A DNA stretch of 64,000 nucleotides from CAYWYR01 sp964462685 (GCA_964462685.1 CAYWYR010000009.1:67659-131658); one strand, 5' to 3'; positions 45,604 to 56,292 are shown, numbered from the stretch's first letter. Numbers and translations: made by a program. The notes: generated by a model not told the origin, from the letters alone.

Positions 45604-46035
45604 TTATTTGTATAAAGGAATGTCAAATTTTTCGCCATAATATTCTACCATATTATTGTCAGTTTCCCAGATTTTGATCTTGTGAAGCTTACAGTTAGGA
45701 ACTTCGTTTTCGAGAATATCCCAGAAAATAGCTACCAGGTTTTCTACCGAAGTGATAACACCATCGAGAAAAGGCACATCAGTATTTAGATTTTTATGAT
45801 CCACGTGTTTGAAGATTTTCTCATTTATGATTTTTTTGAGAATCTTCAAGTCTATCAAATAACCGGTCTTCGGATCGGGCAGACCTTTAACAGTTACTTC
45901 TAGATGGTAATTGTGGCCGTGATAATTGATATTGTTACACTTATCATAGATTGATTCGTTCTCTTCATCAGAAAGCGTGGGGTTGAACAATCTGTGTGCT
46001 GCCGAAAAGGTAACTCTTCTCGTGATATAAACCAT
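45604..46035 (-). CDS. queD: 6-pyruvoyl-tetrahydropterin synthase/QueD family
   Basis: About 143 residues. It has the zinc-binding FSAAHR near residue 10, the catalytic Cys in YDKCNNINYHGHNYHLEV, and DHKNLNTDVPF plus VAIFWDIL and IKIWETDNN (zinc/glutamate). This is the PTPS/QueD family: it makes 6-carboxytetrahydropterin for queuosine or, less likely, tetrahydrobiopterin. I start it at the ATG at 46035 (MVYITRR); the upstream extension to 46062 is not conserved. It is co-directional with folE. Confidence 0.92.
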   Translation of the reverse strand: MVYITRRVTFSAAHRLFNPTLSDEENESIYDKCNNINYHGHNYHLEVTVKGLPDPKTGYLIDLKILKKIINEKIFKHVDHKNLNTDVPFLDGVITSVENLVAIFWDILENEVPNCKLHKIKIWETDNNMVEYYGEKFDIPLYK

Positions 46036-46093
46036 TGTGTTCTCTATTGTTGTTAAGCACACATACAGACGTATCTCTGAGCTCCATATTTGT

Positions 46094-46101
46094 TATTTTT
46101 G
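46094..46101 (+). promoter_or_regulatory. Bacteroidota-type -7 element before the lipoprotein-lptD operon (candidate)
   Basis: TATTTTTG fits TAnnTTTG. It lies 22 bases before the lipoprotein ATG. No TTG occurs at the expected distance. Confidence 0.35.
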
Positions 46102-46122
46102 ATATCTAATAAAAGAACAGAA

Positions 46123-46863
46123 ATGAAATACAATACAGTTTTTAAACTTCTACTTATTACTATATCCTTAGTAATTATCAATTCCTGTAAGACTACCGAT
46201 GACTCTAGGCAAATGGATATGGTTGGGAAAGTACCCAAAAACTTATTTGCGGAGATTGAAGTGTCATCTGATCAGTTTGCAGGGATGACTGGCAGCGGCA
46301 CTATAGCCATCGAAGGCATAGACAAAATGGGTTTGAGCATCAATGCTATTTTCGGCCTGCAAGTAATGGATATGTATCTTGACGGAGACAACGCAAAGGT
46401 AGCTGTACACATTCAGCAGAAGGCCGCTACTTCGGAGAACGTATTCCAGACTCTTAGCGAAAACGCAAAGATGGATATTTATCCCGAGCTAATCACCTCA
46501 ATCTTTAAAGGTACAATCCCTAATACTGTAAAATTCACAGAAAAGCCCGAACAAAAAGGCGAAAAGTTACTTTACAGGAGAAAATTTGATTCAGGCGTTG
46601 AATACTATTTAATAGATAATCAGAAAAGGTTGGTGCAGTATCAACAGAAAACCACTGAAGAGGGCCAAAACGGTACTGTTCTGTATTCTGATCACAGAGT
46701 GATAAACGGTTATACAATCCCCCACAAAATCCAGATCAAAAACAAAGAACAGGACATATCGATCACTATCAACTATTCCAACGTATCTACAGATATACCA
46801 GAGGGTTACGAGTTTGACTTTACCATACCCCCCTCTTATGAAAAATATGAAATGAAGAGATAA
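46123..46863 (+). CDS. Lipoprotein preceding LptD (LolA/DUF4292-like)
   Basis: A 246-residue lipoprotein. The signal is MKYNTVFKLLLITISLVIIN with the lipobox IINSC. The mature part is beta-rich with VGKVPKNLFAEIEV, GTIAIEGIDKMGLSINAIFG and, later, TIPHKIQIKNKEQDISITIN. This resembles the LolA/LolB-like or DUF4292 lipoprotein fold; assignment is by pattern. lptD follows seven bases downstream, so it may help lipoprotein or LPS trafficking. I chose the ATG at 46123 (MKYNTV), since the upstream 11 codons have no signal character. Confidence 0.65.
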   Translation: MKYNTVFKLLLITISLVIINSCKTTDDSRQMDMVGKVPKNLFAEIEVSSDQFAGMTGSGTIAIEGIDKMGLSINAIFGLQVMDMYLDGDNAKVAVHIQQKAATSENVFQTLSENAKMDIYPELITSIFKGTIPNTVKFTEKPEQKGEKLLYRRKFDSGVEYYLIDNQKRLVQYQQKTTEEGQNGTVLYSDHRVINGYTIPHKIQIKNKEQDISITINYSNVSTDIPEGYEFDFTIPPSYEKYEMKR

Positions 46864-46870
46864 GTAGGTA

Positions 46871-49561
46871 TTGAAATATTTCATCTCATTATTACTGCTT
46901 ATTACCCACTGCCAATGTTTATTTGCGCAGGATGCTACTTTAGATTCTATCCAGAACGTATTACGTGATAGCCTTGATATCAATGTGCCTATTGATAGTT
47001 TAGAAATAAATCAGATGGCCCATGATAGCCTTGGATTAGATGATATCGGCTTACCTGATACATTAAGATTAGAGAATGAAGGATCCATCTCGGAGCCTAT
47101 CTATTTTGAATCCAGCGATTCTATTCACATAAATCTCCGCACTAATAAAATCAGGTTAAAGGGCGAATCCCAGATGAAGACCCAAGGAACGGAGCTAGAA
47201 GCCGAGGTCATAATCCTTGATATGGAGAGCAAGGTGCTGGACGCTATAGGGATCGAGGAGGAAAACGGTAATATTGTGGGCTTCCCGAGATTCCGCGATG
47301 ACGGGGATGAGTATGTGGGCCGGGAGATCCAGTATAACTACAGAACAAATCGCGGGTTGATATCTATGGGTGAAACCGCCATGGGTGAGGGTTTTTATTA
47401 TGGAGAAAAGATAAAGCGGGCTGGCGATAACGAATTTTTCATAAAGAACGGATATTATACTACTTGCGATGCCGGGCACCCGCATTATTACTTTGGCTCT
47501 GGGGAGATGAAAATGATAATGGGAGAAGAGTTTCTCCTTTGCCCGATGACAATGTATGTAGAGGATATGCCGGTAGTAACCATACCCTTCGGGGTTTTTC
47601 TGCCTCTTGAATCAGGCCGTCGCTCAGGGCTTATAATACCTACATTTGATAGATCAGCACGAAGGGGTCTGGTGTTCAGGGATTTTGGGTTCTATTGGGC
47701 GGCAAGCGAGTATTATGATACCGAACTAACTGCAGATTGGTTTACAAAAGGCGGGTTTTTACTTAAAAACAGTAACAGATGGGCTTTGAGGGATGTTTTA
47801 AATGGTTCCTTGGACTTGGAATACGGCCAGACCAGATTTAATCCCGATGATGAAAATACGCAGAACTTCAGGGTGAGTTTTTCTCATAATCATGAGATAA
47901 CCCCGCAGGACAGATTCGTAGCAAATGTCAGCTTTAGCTCAAGGGATTTCAATAGGAACACACAGTTTCAGCTAAATAATCTGATACAGCAGAATATTTT
48001 CTCGAGAGCGTCCTATAACCACAGTTTTGATAACGGGGCCAGCCTCTCACTCGCGTTTGATAGGAACCAGAATATAATCGATGACTCATACTCTAATAAT
48101 ATCCCCCTGACTTTTAATCTGCCCAACAACCGAATCGGCAGGATACTTGACAGGGACGTGAACTTCAGCCTTACCAGCCGCGCTGTTTTCAGCGAAAGGA
48201 AGGACGCAGTTAGCGAGCAGGTCGATCTCGGTGATACGATAGTACAGTTTGAGGATTTTGACTACTCGAACCAGAAGGCGATCACTTTTACACCTCAGAT
48301 TTCCTATGCGTTGCCTAAGATCTGGAACTTTACAATCACTCCTCAAATCGGGGGTGGTGCGAATGTTTATTTCAGAAGACTTGAAGACCGAGAAGTTGAC
48401 CCACTAACTGGAGAATTTATCGATACCTACGAGAACGGGCTTTTTGCTGATTACTATGCTAATGCCGGCGTAAGAGTCCAGACAAGGATATTTGGAGTAG
48501 CTGATAACCGTACACCATTTCTTGGATTTATCAAGCCTGAAATGATAGGACTAAAAGCATTTAGACATGTTTTGGAACCTAGCTTCAGTATTCGTGCCGA
48601 TCCAGATTTCTCTACGGAAACCAACAACTTCTATAGTACCTATATAGACCGTGAAGGTAATGAGATAGAATATTATAGGTTTCAGAGAGATAGAATTGGT
48701 ACAGCGCCCTCAAACAACCTGACTTTATCGAGCAACTGGTCTTTACAAAATAGATTTGAGGCCAAAATAGCTGGAGAAGAAGGAAGAGAGGATACGAACA
48801 TGGAGCTATTGCAGATGAATCTATCTGGCTCTTATGATTTCACACGGGACTCATTTCAGCATTCAGATATCGGAGTAACACTTAGAACGCCTGCGCTTAA
48901 ATTTCTCAACTTCAACAGTAATTTCAATTTTTCGCCATACAGGCAGGTACAGGAATATAACGCTTTAAGAGACGAAGTCGTATGGAGAACTATTGACGAG
49001 TATCTTTTTGAAGGTGGAGGCTTTGCCAGACTTACAAGAGCTTCTTTTAACCTAAGTACATCACTAAGTGATAAGGGGTTCAACTACTCCCCTGATAATG
49101 ACCCTTTTGCTCCAGCGGTGCCGGAGGACACACTTGAACAAAGACAGCTTGGCGCTCGGTTCAGTAACCAGAACAGCGAAGGCAGAAGCCCTAATTACTG
49201 GGGGGATAGTGTACCTGGGCATACCCCTTTCAATCTGCCATGGGCCTTAACATTGAATATGAACTATACGGTAAACAGACCGAATCCAGATAATATAACC
49301 GAGACCTTTACATTGAATGCCGGCGCTAATTTTACACTCGCGGAGGAATGGAGGTTCCGGGCTTCAGCTAATTATGATATAGTGGCTGGGGAAATAAGAA
49401 CGCCAAACCTAGCGGTTACCCGTGATCTACACTGTTGGGAACTGACGTTTAACTGGGTACCAACCGGACCCAACCAACAGTTTTGGCTAAGGTTCGGAAT
49501 AAAAAGCAGTCAACTGGCCGACTTATTTTTAGAAAAAAGAAACAACAGGCAGTTGAGATAG
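46871..49561 (+). CDS. lptD: LPS-assembly outer-membrane protein LptD (Bacteroidota type)
   Basis: An 896-residue protein. Signal peptide MKYFISLLLLITHCQCLFAQ with a TTG start. An OstA/LptA-like N-terminal part (INLRTNKIRLKGESQMKTQG, TELEAEVIILDMESKVLDAI) is followed by the LptD motif NGYYTTCDAGHPHYYF and VVTIPFGVFLPLESGRRSG. A long beta-barrel region ends the protein. It would insert LPS (or another lipid-linked glycolipid) into the outer membrane. The preceding lipoprotein gene is likely in the same operon. The barrel contains many aromatic and Asn-rich strands, as usual. Confidence 0.93.
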   Translation: MKYFISLLLLITHCQCLFAQDATLDSIQNVLRDSLDINVPIDSLEINQMAHDSLGLDDIGLPDTLRLENEGSISEPIYFESSDSIHINLRTNKIRLKGESQMKTQGTELEAEVIILDMESKVLDAIGIEEENGNIVGFPRFRDDGDEYVGREIQYNYRTNRGLISMGETAMGEGFYYGEKIKRAGDNEFFIKNGYYTTCDAGHPHYYFGSGEMKMIMGEEFLLCPMTMYVEDMPVVTIPFGVFLPLESGRRSGLIIPTFDRSARRGLVFRDFGFYWAASEYYDTELTADWFTKGGFLLKNSNRWALRDVLNGSLDLEYGQTRFNPDDENTQNFRVSFSHNHEITPQDRFVANVSFSSRDFNRNTQFQLNNLIQQNIFSRASYNHSFDNGASLSLAFDRNQNIIDDSYSNNIPLTFNLPNNRIGRILDRDVNFSLTSRAVFSERKDAVSEQVDLGDTIVQFEDFDYSNQKAITFTPQISYALPKIWNFTITPQIGGGANVYFRRLEDREVDPLTGEFIDTYENGLFADYYANAGVRVQTRIFGVADNRTPFLGFIKPEMIGLKAFRHVLEPSFSIRADPDFSTETNNFYSTYIDREGNEIEYYRFQRDRIGTAPSNNLTLSSNWSLQNRFEAKIAGEEGREDTNMELLQMNLSGSYDFTRDSFQHSDIGVTLRTPALKFLNFNSNFNFSPYRQVQEYNALRDEVVWRTIDEYLFEGGGFARLTRASFNLSTSLSDKGFNYSPDNDPFAPAVPEDTLEQRQLGARFSNQNSEGRSPNYWGDSVPGHTPFNLPWALTLNMNYTVNRPNPDNITETFTLNAGANFTLAEEWRFRASANYDIVAGEIRTPNLAVTRDLHCWELTFNWVPTGPNQQFWLRFGIKSSQLADLFLEKRNNRQLR

Positions 49562-49675
49562 TATTTCATTATATAGAATAAAGGGATTCATTTTAATTTA
49601 ACTAAAATATTTGCCATATTAGTGTATTGTGAAATTTTTTCGGACTTATTGTACTTAAATACTTAATTTATAAAT

Positions 49676-50815
49676 ATGAAATCTCACGACGAAACGAAAA
49701 TTCTTGTTATAGAAGATGAAAATATCATAAGGAACTCTATCGTAGAATTATTGGAGTTACGCGGATATCTAGTATCATCAACCGATGACAGTAAAAAAAG
49801 TATCCAATTAGCTGTAATGGAAAATCCTGACTTGATTCTCTCAGATGTGATGATGCCGGGATTATCAGGCTATGAAGTGCTAGAGATATTGAGATCGATG
49901 CCTGAAACTCTTACAACTCCTTTTATTTTTCTTACGGCAAAAGCCGAGCGTACAGATGTAAGACACGGGATGGGGCTTGGTGCCGATGATTATCTCGCAA
50001 AGCCGTTTACTAAAAAAGAACTCTATTCAGCCATAGATAGCCAGCTGAACAAACGTCACAATCTAAAACTCATCCATGATGAATCGATCAGAGAGTTAAA
50101 GCTTACACTTTCTGTGTCTTTGCCTCATGAACTAAGAACCCCTCTTAACGGTATATATTCTTCTTCTCAATTTTTAATTGCAAACTCTGATAGTTTAGAC
50201 AAAGAAGATCAGTTAGAGCTTTATGAGGCTATATCTAAGTCATCTGTCCGCTTGAACAGACTTATACAGAACTATTTGCTGTACACTGAACTGGAACTGT
50301 ATGATGAAAACATTCGACGAAAACCAGATGTTTCCTTAAAGAACTGTTCTTTAGATCCTGACGATGTAATAGAATCCGCCTTGATCCACATGAGAGAATT
50401 CGAGGGATTCAATGAGGATATTGATTTAATTAAAAACCATGAAGGTTTTTTCGCAATTCTAATAAGGCCAAACCACCTACAGAAAATAATTGAGGAACTT
50501 GTATCAAACGCGTTTAAGTTTCAAACCGAAAAAGACAGACAAATTCAAATCGCTTCAAATATAGATATTACTCAGAAAACTTATACTTTTGAAGTAACCA
50601 ATTACGGATTATCCTTGAGTAAACATGACATAGACTCTATAAGCTCTTATGTTCAGTTTAAAAGGGAAAAGAATGAACAGCAGGGTCTTGGATTAGGTCT
50701 TTTTATAGTAAAAAGCTTAGCTGAGCTTTATGACGGTAGGTTTATTGTGGACTCTAAGGAAGGGGAAGGCAATCGGTTTACTGTAATGCTACCGCTTATT
50801 ACAGAAATTGAATGA
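49676..50815 (+). CDS. Hybrid response regulator-histidine kinase
   Basis: A 379-residue protein. N-terminal receiver domain (residues ~9-125) has phospho-acceptor Asp57 in ILSDVMMPG and the ADDYLAKPF Lys. A HisKA-type helix follows with His151 in LPHELRTPLNG. The ATPase domain has the N-box LVSNAFKF and G-box QGLGLGLFIVKSL, where the usual DxGxG is replaced by TNYGLSL. No input domain or DNA-binding domain is present, so it probably relays signals between other proteins. It lies alone between lptD and the glcD-like gene. Its partner kinase or output is not in the window. Confidence 0.93.
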   Translation: MKSHDETKILVIEDENIIRNSIVELLELRGYLVSSTDDSKKSIQLAVMENPDLILSDVMMPGLSGYEVLEILRSMPETLTTPFIFLTAKAERTDVRHGMGLGADDYLAKPFTKKELYSAIDSQLNKRHNLKLIHDESIRELKLTLSVSLPHELRTPLNGIYSSSQFLIANSDSLDKEDQLELYEAISKSSVRLNRLIQNYLLYTELELYDENIRRKPDVSLKNCSLDPDDVIESALIHMREFEGFNEDIDLIKNHEGFFAILIRPNHLQKIIEELVSNAFKFQTEKDRQIQIASNIDITQKTYTFEVTNYGLSLSKHDIDSISSYVQFKREKNEQQGLGLGLFIVKSLAELYDGRFIVDSKEGEGNRFTVMLPLITEIE

Positions 50816-50861
50816 ACCAGCTTTAGATTATCCTTTCATAAATCTCATCATAGCATTCAGA

Positions 50862-52310
50862 TTATAAGTCAAACAGGTTTCCGGGATTTAGTATTCCTTG
50901 TGGATCGAGTGCTTTTTTTACTGCTATCATACTATTTATATCTTTCTCGGAATACATCAGCTGGAAATATCGGCGTTTGATCTTACCTATTCCGTGCTCG
51001 GCTGATATTGTACCTTTTAGGGATATTGCTTCACGCATTAGATTTTCGTAGATATCGAGACTTTTTTCATGCTGCTCCTCGGTTGGGAACATATTTGCGT
51101 GTAAATGATTGTTACCGATATGCCCGAATATCACATGATTGATCTCTGATTCTGCAATATCATCATGTAGTTTCTTAAAATAAGCTGAGAATGATTTATC
51201 AGGTACAGCGGAATCAGTACCTAACTTATGATTTCTATTCTCGCTAATATCCTCATATATTCTTTCTGGAAGATAATGACGGAATTCTGCGAAGAATCTA
51301 TGATCCTTATCGTTTTGGGCAAACCATGATTCATCCGCTATTTTCGAAGACTGGCTTATCAGATCGTATACTTTTGCCATGATTTCTTCTTCGCTGGGTT
51401 CGATACTACTTACTTTGTCAGAGTTTATCTCAAATTCAGTCCAAATAGCGGATTTAGCTTTATCAGGTACTTGATTATATTTTTCACGTTGGATATTTAA
51501 TGAATTATCATCGAAATATTCTATTAACCTGGGTTTAAGGGAAGAGTCATTTTTTAGCTTTTGAACGAAATCCAGAACTTTTACCTGATCATCGAAAAAG
51601 CCTATAAAGCCTATTATATTGTTTGGTAGAGGCTCGCAGCGAATAAGGCATTCCGTTAAAACAGCCAGCGTTCCTTCGCTACCAACAAGAAGATCAATAA
51701 GATCCGTACCTTTTACAAGCTTATAGCCAGTAGCGTTTTTTGTATCCGGCCATGCAATATAATCGATATTCAATTCGGCTACAGGAGCATTACCGGGAAG
51801 AGGTATTATGTTATCTGCCTCAATGTAATCTCCCCTACCAATTGTAAAGTGTGCGCCATTACTCCATACTCCAGAAAGAGAGGTAATGACATCTCTAAAG
51901 CTACCATATTTGAATGTTCGGGAGCCAGAGGCGTTAGTGTTAATATTCCCACCGATCGACGAGCTGTACTCGGTTGGGTTGGGGCCGATGAAATAACCGT
52001 ATTTTCCAGCGTATTCATCTGCTTGTTTCCAAGTGCAACCTGTACCGCAACTGAGAATACCATCAGCAAAAACTAGATCCTTGAACCGCTCTGTACTTAA
52101 AACGGAACTGCCATACGGCACCCTGCCGCCTGTAAGCCCAGTACCCGAACCAGCTATTGTAATCGGTTTCTTGCTTTTATTCAATTTTTTCAGAAGATCA
52201 GATAAGTCATTTATATTATCCGGTATATATACTTTGTCGGTATCTCCGTGATGGTTACTAGCATCAAAAGTATATTGTTTTATAGTTTCCTGATCTTCTT
52301 TTATTACCAT
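50862..52310 (-). CDS. FAD-linked 2-hydroxyacid oxidase/dehydrogenase (GlcD/D-lactate type)
   Basis: A 482-residue flavoenzyme. It has the PCMH-type FAD motif (KPITIAGSGTGLTGGRVPYG), the PNPTEYSSSIGGNINTNASG loop, GLSG-like core strands, and the C-terminal ISAEHGIGKIKRRYF with the flavin-proximal histidines. It oxidises glycolate or D-lactate to the keto acid. No GlcE/GlcF subunits are adjacent. It lies one base after the 1302-residue secreted gene, on the same strand. Confidence 0.93.
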   Translation of the reverse strand: MVIKEDQETIKQYTFDASNHHGDTDKVYIPDNINDLSDLLKKLNKSKKPITIAGSGTGLTGGRVPYGSSVLSTERFKDLVFADGILSCGTGCTWKQADEYAGKYGYFIGPNPTEYSSSIGGNINTNASGSRTFKYGSFRDVITSLSGVWSNGAHFTIGRGDYIEADNIIPLPGNAPVAELNIDYIAWPDTKNATGYKLVKGTDLIDLLVGSEGTLAVLTECLIRCEPLPNNIIGFIGFFDDQVKVLDFVQKLKNDSSLKPRLIEYFDDNSLNIQREKYNQVPDKAKSAIWTEFEINSDKVSSIEPSEEEIMAKVYDLISQSSKIADESWFAQNDKDHRFFAEFRHYLPERIYEDISENRNHKLGTDSAVPDKSFSAYFKKLHDDIAESEINHVIFGHIGNNHLHANMFPTEEQHEKSLDIYENLMREAISLKGTISAEHGIGKIKRRYFQLMYSEKDINSMIAVKKALDPQGILNPGNLFDL

Positions 52311-52311
52311 A

Positions 52312-55300
52312 TTACTTCACTACAGATATTCTAAAAGTTTCCTTATAGATACCGTCGGTAACATTGATAAAATAGTGTCCTGAAGCTAATCCTTCTTCTA
52401 TAGGTATATTTATCGAACCTTGAACAACAACATTATCTGTGTAAACCAAAGCACCTGTAAAGCTGCTGATAGTATATTTCATGTTTGAAGGGTTTTCGCT
52501 CATCAATCGTAAATAGTAATGATTTGCATCGGATTTTAATATGTTAGCTGTTGGAGGGTTATAGGCGTCAATACCCCTAACCCATATTGCACAGTTGCTA
52601 TCCACGGTGAGTACTGATTCCTGGGATTCATATTCGATGAGTAGAAAGTTACCAAATGATTTGGACTCTGCTGTATCAAGCTCAATACTGAATTGCATAT
52701 CGCCCAATAACGCATAACCATAAAGATTGAAGACATTACCTTCTTCTAAAGCCATTATATTATCTATATCAACCAAAACCTTTGCTTTTTGCTGGTTTGT
52801 AATATAGGCAAACTCATTTCTGAATGCTTCTTCCTGAACAAGCTCCATTCCCATAAGATCAAACTCGTTATAATCATAATCAAATGATAATTCGAGTGAC
52901 TCCGCACCGGATACCCTGAATAGGTCTATATCATCGGTTTCTAAAAATATCGGTATATAAGCCATTTGGCCGACCTCTACATTATCAACTTGTGTTCCTC
53001 CATCACCGAGTGTGAACCATTCTCCGGCAAAAAACTTAAGGTCAGCTTTATTTTGTTTGGCACTGCTGAAAGAGAGTTCAATAAATTCAGTTTTCAGGCA
53101 ACCGCTGATGCTATCCAAAGAAATTATATCAATACCTGATTCAATAGTCTGTTCGTATTCGGTGGGTTCATATACGACAGTAAATTCCCAAACCCCGAAA
53201 GGTTCAAGATATACCTCTATATTTTGTTTATCATTTTCGATTCGTACTGAATTAGGCAGTATATTCGATGTTGTGAAACTGAAAAACCGAGTGAGCGGGG
53301 TCGTGTTGGTAACATAGAAGGTTTGCTCATAGCGTTGCCCCACCTCGGCTTCGAGTATTTCTATCTCCGTTTCGGTAACTAGCAGATCTATACCCACCAC
53401 GGTAAAATCATAATCTATAGTAATAGCCCTATCGCATGGATCGACTATCAAATCAACAGAGCCGTTATAGCGGCCCGGCTCAATATTGTTGAAAGTTATA
53501 TCAAGACTGTTATTGCCAATAGTAAGAATATCATTTTCTGTAATATTTAGTGATATATCATCACTTGTAGAAATTGATTTTATCACAATTTCATCAGTAC
53601 CGTTCCCGGTAACATTTATATCAGTAGAGATGTTAAAATCCGTGTTAAGGCATTTATAAACCGTATCTATATCCAAAACATCATCATAGGCGTAATTGTA
53701 ACCCAGTTTTTGGATATCAACTGTGATATTGAAAGTATCCTGGCAGCTTTCGTTTACAAATCTTAAATCTATCTGTTCAGCGTTAGGGTTTTCTATGATA
53801 GCGGTCAGGAAGAAATCTCTCTGATCGGTATTTGCTTGATCTAGACCATTTATTGTTACTCTGGTATCCTCCGCTATATAGCTGATCTCTGAGTTATTCA
53901 AGCCGAGATTTGTGAAATCCATATCAACGGCTATCTCACTTTCGCATTCCCCTACTCCAGCAACAGTATAAAGTTCTTGATGTGAAAGATCATAATTTCG
54001 ATAGTCGATATTCAGTGGGATATCAAGTGTGTCCCAGATATTTCCGTTTTCGGAAAACGGGATTTTTATCGTTGTTTGGATTAGTCCGGCTTTAGTGGGG
54101 TTATAGTCAATGGTAAAATTCAATACGTTTTCCGAAGATATTGATTCTGCAAGGCCATTCACGACAGTTAAATCAGAATCCGCTAATAGTATTCTACCGT
54201 CTGCGTTTTCAGCCAGATCCAAATCAATAACTGATTCATTTGCGATTTGAAATTGAAACCGGTGGCTGTTGATGATACCACAATCAACAATCGAAGTATC
54301 AAGAACTACAGGAGTTGCTATGAGATTTCCAGTTACTCGGTTACCGGTTAATGTTACCCTATCTGTATTACCGCATCTAAAATCAAAATCTATAAATTCT
54401 GTAAAAGGCCCTGGCTCTGAGGTAGAATATCTGACCTCTACCGCAAGATCACTCATAGCAGGTATGTTCCATGGAAGGCGGGGAAAGAAAGCTACTCCAT
54501 CAGGTATATTTGTAAGGTTTGGCACATCAATAACTAAATTCTGGTTACTGTTGTTCGTGATTAAAAGTTGCTCAGTTCCGAGATTGGTGATATTACCGTA
54601 ATCTATCGTATTATTGTTGAACGATACATTTATATCGGCTGGCAATATGGTAATCGTAGGTGTGGTATCCTGGCATGTGCCTTGATCATTTATAGCATAA
54701 TAGTCACCAAAATCCTCAACTGTTATCTGAATCGATGTGTTAATAGGCTGGCCATCCTTATACCAGACAACATCACCAGCTGATGCTACTTGAAGTTTTT
54801 CGTTATCATTTTCGCAGAAATAAAGAGTGGTGTCGCTAACTATTTCTCTTAGTGAAGGTTCGCTAAAGAAAAGAGTTATCCTTGCAGCGGGAACAACTTC
54901 AACTTCAAAATTCTCACTAAAAGAAGTACAACCTGACGTGTTTTCTATGGATACGAGATAGTTACCAGCTACTGAAATGTTGATCTCACTATTGGTTTCA
55001 CCAGGTAAAGGCGTATTCTTATTATTGATATACCATTGGTAGCTGAAATCCGGATCGGTATTATCTATTGTAATATTTACATCGCTACCCTCACATAATA
55101 TTACTTTACCGTTTTCTATACCGGATAAGCTAGGTTGCGGAGGTTTGTTCAGCGAAACTACTCTTGAAGCAAATATGGTTTCATTATAACTCCTGCCCCT
55201 ACCGAAGGTCGGGTTATTGTCTTGGTTCTCATCATCCTTTCCATAGCGGTAAGCATAGACGTGATACTGATATTCATCGTCACAGTTTAGATTTCTAATC

Positions 55301-56220
55301 GGATCAGAAAAGCGGCGGTTTGAAGAGTTAGTAGTACCTACTATCCTTCCCCCGCCCAACATGTCACCGACATTATATATTCGTCCATCGACGGGTGCAG
55401 TGATATTTTGGCCGGCCAGCGATCTTACTATGAGATAGCCTTGCGTATCATCGATATCATTTTCGGCGGGGTTCCAAGTCAGAATGAGACTCCCGTTCTC
55501 AGTTGCGGTTGTAATAGCTGGGTTTGTCCAATTTGGCTGTCTAAGCTGCCTAATAAAGCGGGAGTTACCGTCCCCGTTAGCTTTACCTTTTAGTTGATTA
55601 GCGGGATTGCGTGTTGAAGCGTTTGTAAGCTGACCCGTATTATAGGAAGCAACACTGTTCCCGGGATCTGCAACCACAGCGGTAAATGAATTCAGACTAC
55701 CGCTATAACCGATTTTGGGCCCTGTAACCGCATTAAAATATGTGGCGTTATTAGTTACGTTAGCTAAAGTGTGAGCATTTTGGCCTCCTGGTCTTCGGAG
55801 CTGTATCATATCATTTGTTTGATTAATACTCAAAGCTCCATCAAACCATTCGTTTGCTTGAATAGATTCATAGTACTGATCTAAATGAGTGAAATTAGCT
55901 TTGTTGACACTTAGATATCCGTCGCCTCGTTGCGTATCTTCAATTAGGTTACTATGGTTGATTGTAATAATAGTCCCCTGTCTCAGATCTCTCCAAAGGG
56001 GGCTGCTGTTTTTAAAAGTAACGCCTCCAGTCCAGCTACCATCCAAAGAGTTATCAACCAATACATATCCTCCGAGATCAGCCCCGTCGGTCAACACTAA
56101 AATTTCAGTCCATTCACCGTTGGTGCTACCGGAAACATTGTAGTATGCGTTGATCACAAAATCCTGTGCCGAAAGAAACTGAACGCTTGCGAGAGCAGAA
56201 AGAAAAACAAAAAATCTCAT
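52312..56220 (-). CDS. Giant secreted protein: lamin-tail-like, FN3/Ig-like and choice-of-anchor-D-like domains, T9SS tail
   Basis: A 1302-residue exported protein. Signal peptide MRFFVFLSALASVQFLSAQ. An N-terminal lamin-tail-like domain (VINAYYNVSGSTNGEWTEIL to MIQLRRPGG) covers residues ~22-165. A fibronectin-type segment (PADG-type turns, NLNCDDEYQYHVYAYRYG) is at ~225-350. Ig-like (VNITIDNTDPDFSYQWYI) and choice-of-anchor-D-like sandwiches (VDCGIINSHRFQFQI) follow. The C-terminal MKYTISSFTGALVYTDN to FINVTDGIYKETFRIS is a T9SS sorting domain. Function: surface adhesin or matrix component, inferred. The downstream GlcD gene starts one base later. Confidence 0.85.
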   Translation of the reverse strand: MRFFVFLSALASVQFLSAQDFVINAYYNVSGSTNGEWTEILVLTDGADLGGYVLVDNSLDGSWTGGVTFKNSSPLWRDLRQGTIITINHSNLIEDTQRGDGYLSVNKANFTHLDQYYESIQANEWFDGALSINQTNDMIQLRRPGGQNAHTLANVTNNATYFNAVTGPKIGYSGSLNSFTAVVADPGNSVASYNTGQLTNASTRNPANQLKGKANGDGNSRFIRQLRQPNWTNPAITTATENGSLILTWNPAENDIDDTQGYLIVRSLAGQNITAPVDGRIYNVGDMLGGGRIVGTTNSSNRRFSDPIRNLNCDDEYQYHVYAYRYGKDDENQDNNPTFGRGRSYNETIFASRVVSLNKPPQPSLSGIENGKVILCEGSDVNITIDNTDPDFSYQWYINNKNTPLPGETNSEINISVAGNYLVSIENTSGCTSFSENFEVEVVPAARITLFFSEPSLREIVSDTTLYFCENDNEKLQVASAGDVVWYKDGQPINTSIQITVEDFGDYYAINDQGTCQDTTPTITILPADINVSFNNNTIDYGNITNLGTEQLLITNNSNQNLVIDVPNLTNIPDGVAFFPRLPWNIPAMSDLAVEVRYSTSEPGPFTEFIDFDFRCGNTDRVTLTGNRVTGNLIATPVVLDTSIVDCGIINSHRFQFQIANESVIDLDLAENADGRILLADSDLTVVNGLAESISSENVLNFTIDYNPTKAGLIQTTIKIPFSENGNIWDTLDIPLNIDYRNYDLSHQELYTVAGVGECESEIAVDMDFTNLGLNNSEISYIAEDTRVTINGLDQANTDQRDFFLTAIIENPNAEQIDLRFVNESCQDTFNITVDIQKLGYNYAYDDVLDIDTVYKCLNTDFNISTDINVTGNGTDEIVIKSISTSDDISLNITENDILTIGNNSLDITFNNIEPGRYNGSVDLIVDPCDRAITIDYDFTVVGIDLLVTETEIEILEAEVGQRYEQTFYVTNTTPLTRFFSFTTSNILPNSVRIENDKQNIEVYLEPFGVWEFTVVYEPTEYEQTIESGIDIISLDSISGCLKTEFIELSFSSAKQNKADLKFFAGEWFTLGDGGTQVDNVEVGQMAYIPIFLETDDIDLFRVSGAESLELSFDYDYNEFDLMGMELVQEEAFRNEFAYITNQQKAKVLVDIDNIMALEEGNVFNLYGYALLGDMQFSIELDTAESKSFGNFLLIEYESQESVLTVDSNCAIWVRGIDAYNPPTANILKSDANHYYLRLMSENPSNMKYTISSFTGALVYTDNVVVQGSINIPIEEGLASGHYFINVTDGIYKETFRISVVK

Positions 56221-56264
56221 TATAACTTAATTGAGTTTTGAATGAATGGGACTAAAATAATAAG

Positions 56265-56292
56265 AATGGCTCCCTTGAAAAAAAGGAGCCAC
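56265..56292 (-). terminator. Hairpin downstream of the 1490-residue secreted protein gene
   Basis: TGGCTCC and GGAGCCA arms pair (plus 56267-56273 and 56285-56291) with an 11-base loop, 31 bases past the stop of the minus-strand gene. The T-run on the minus side is imperfect, so termination is moderately supported. Confidence 0.5.
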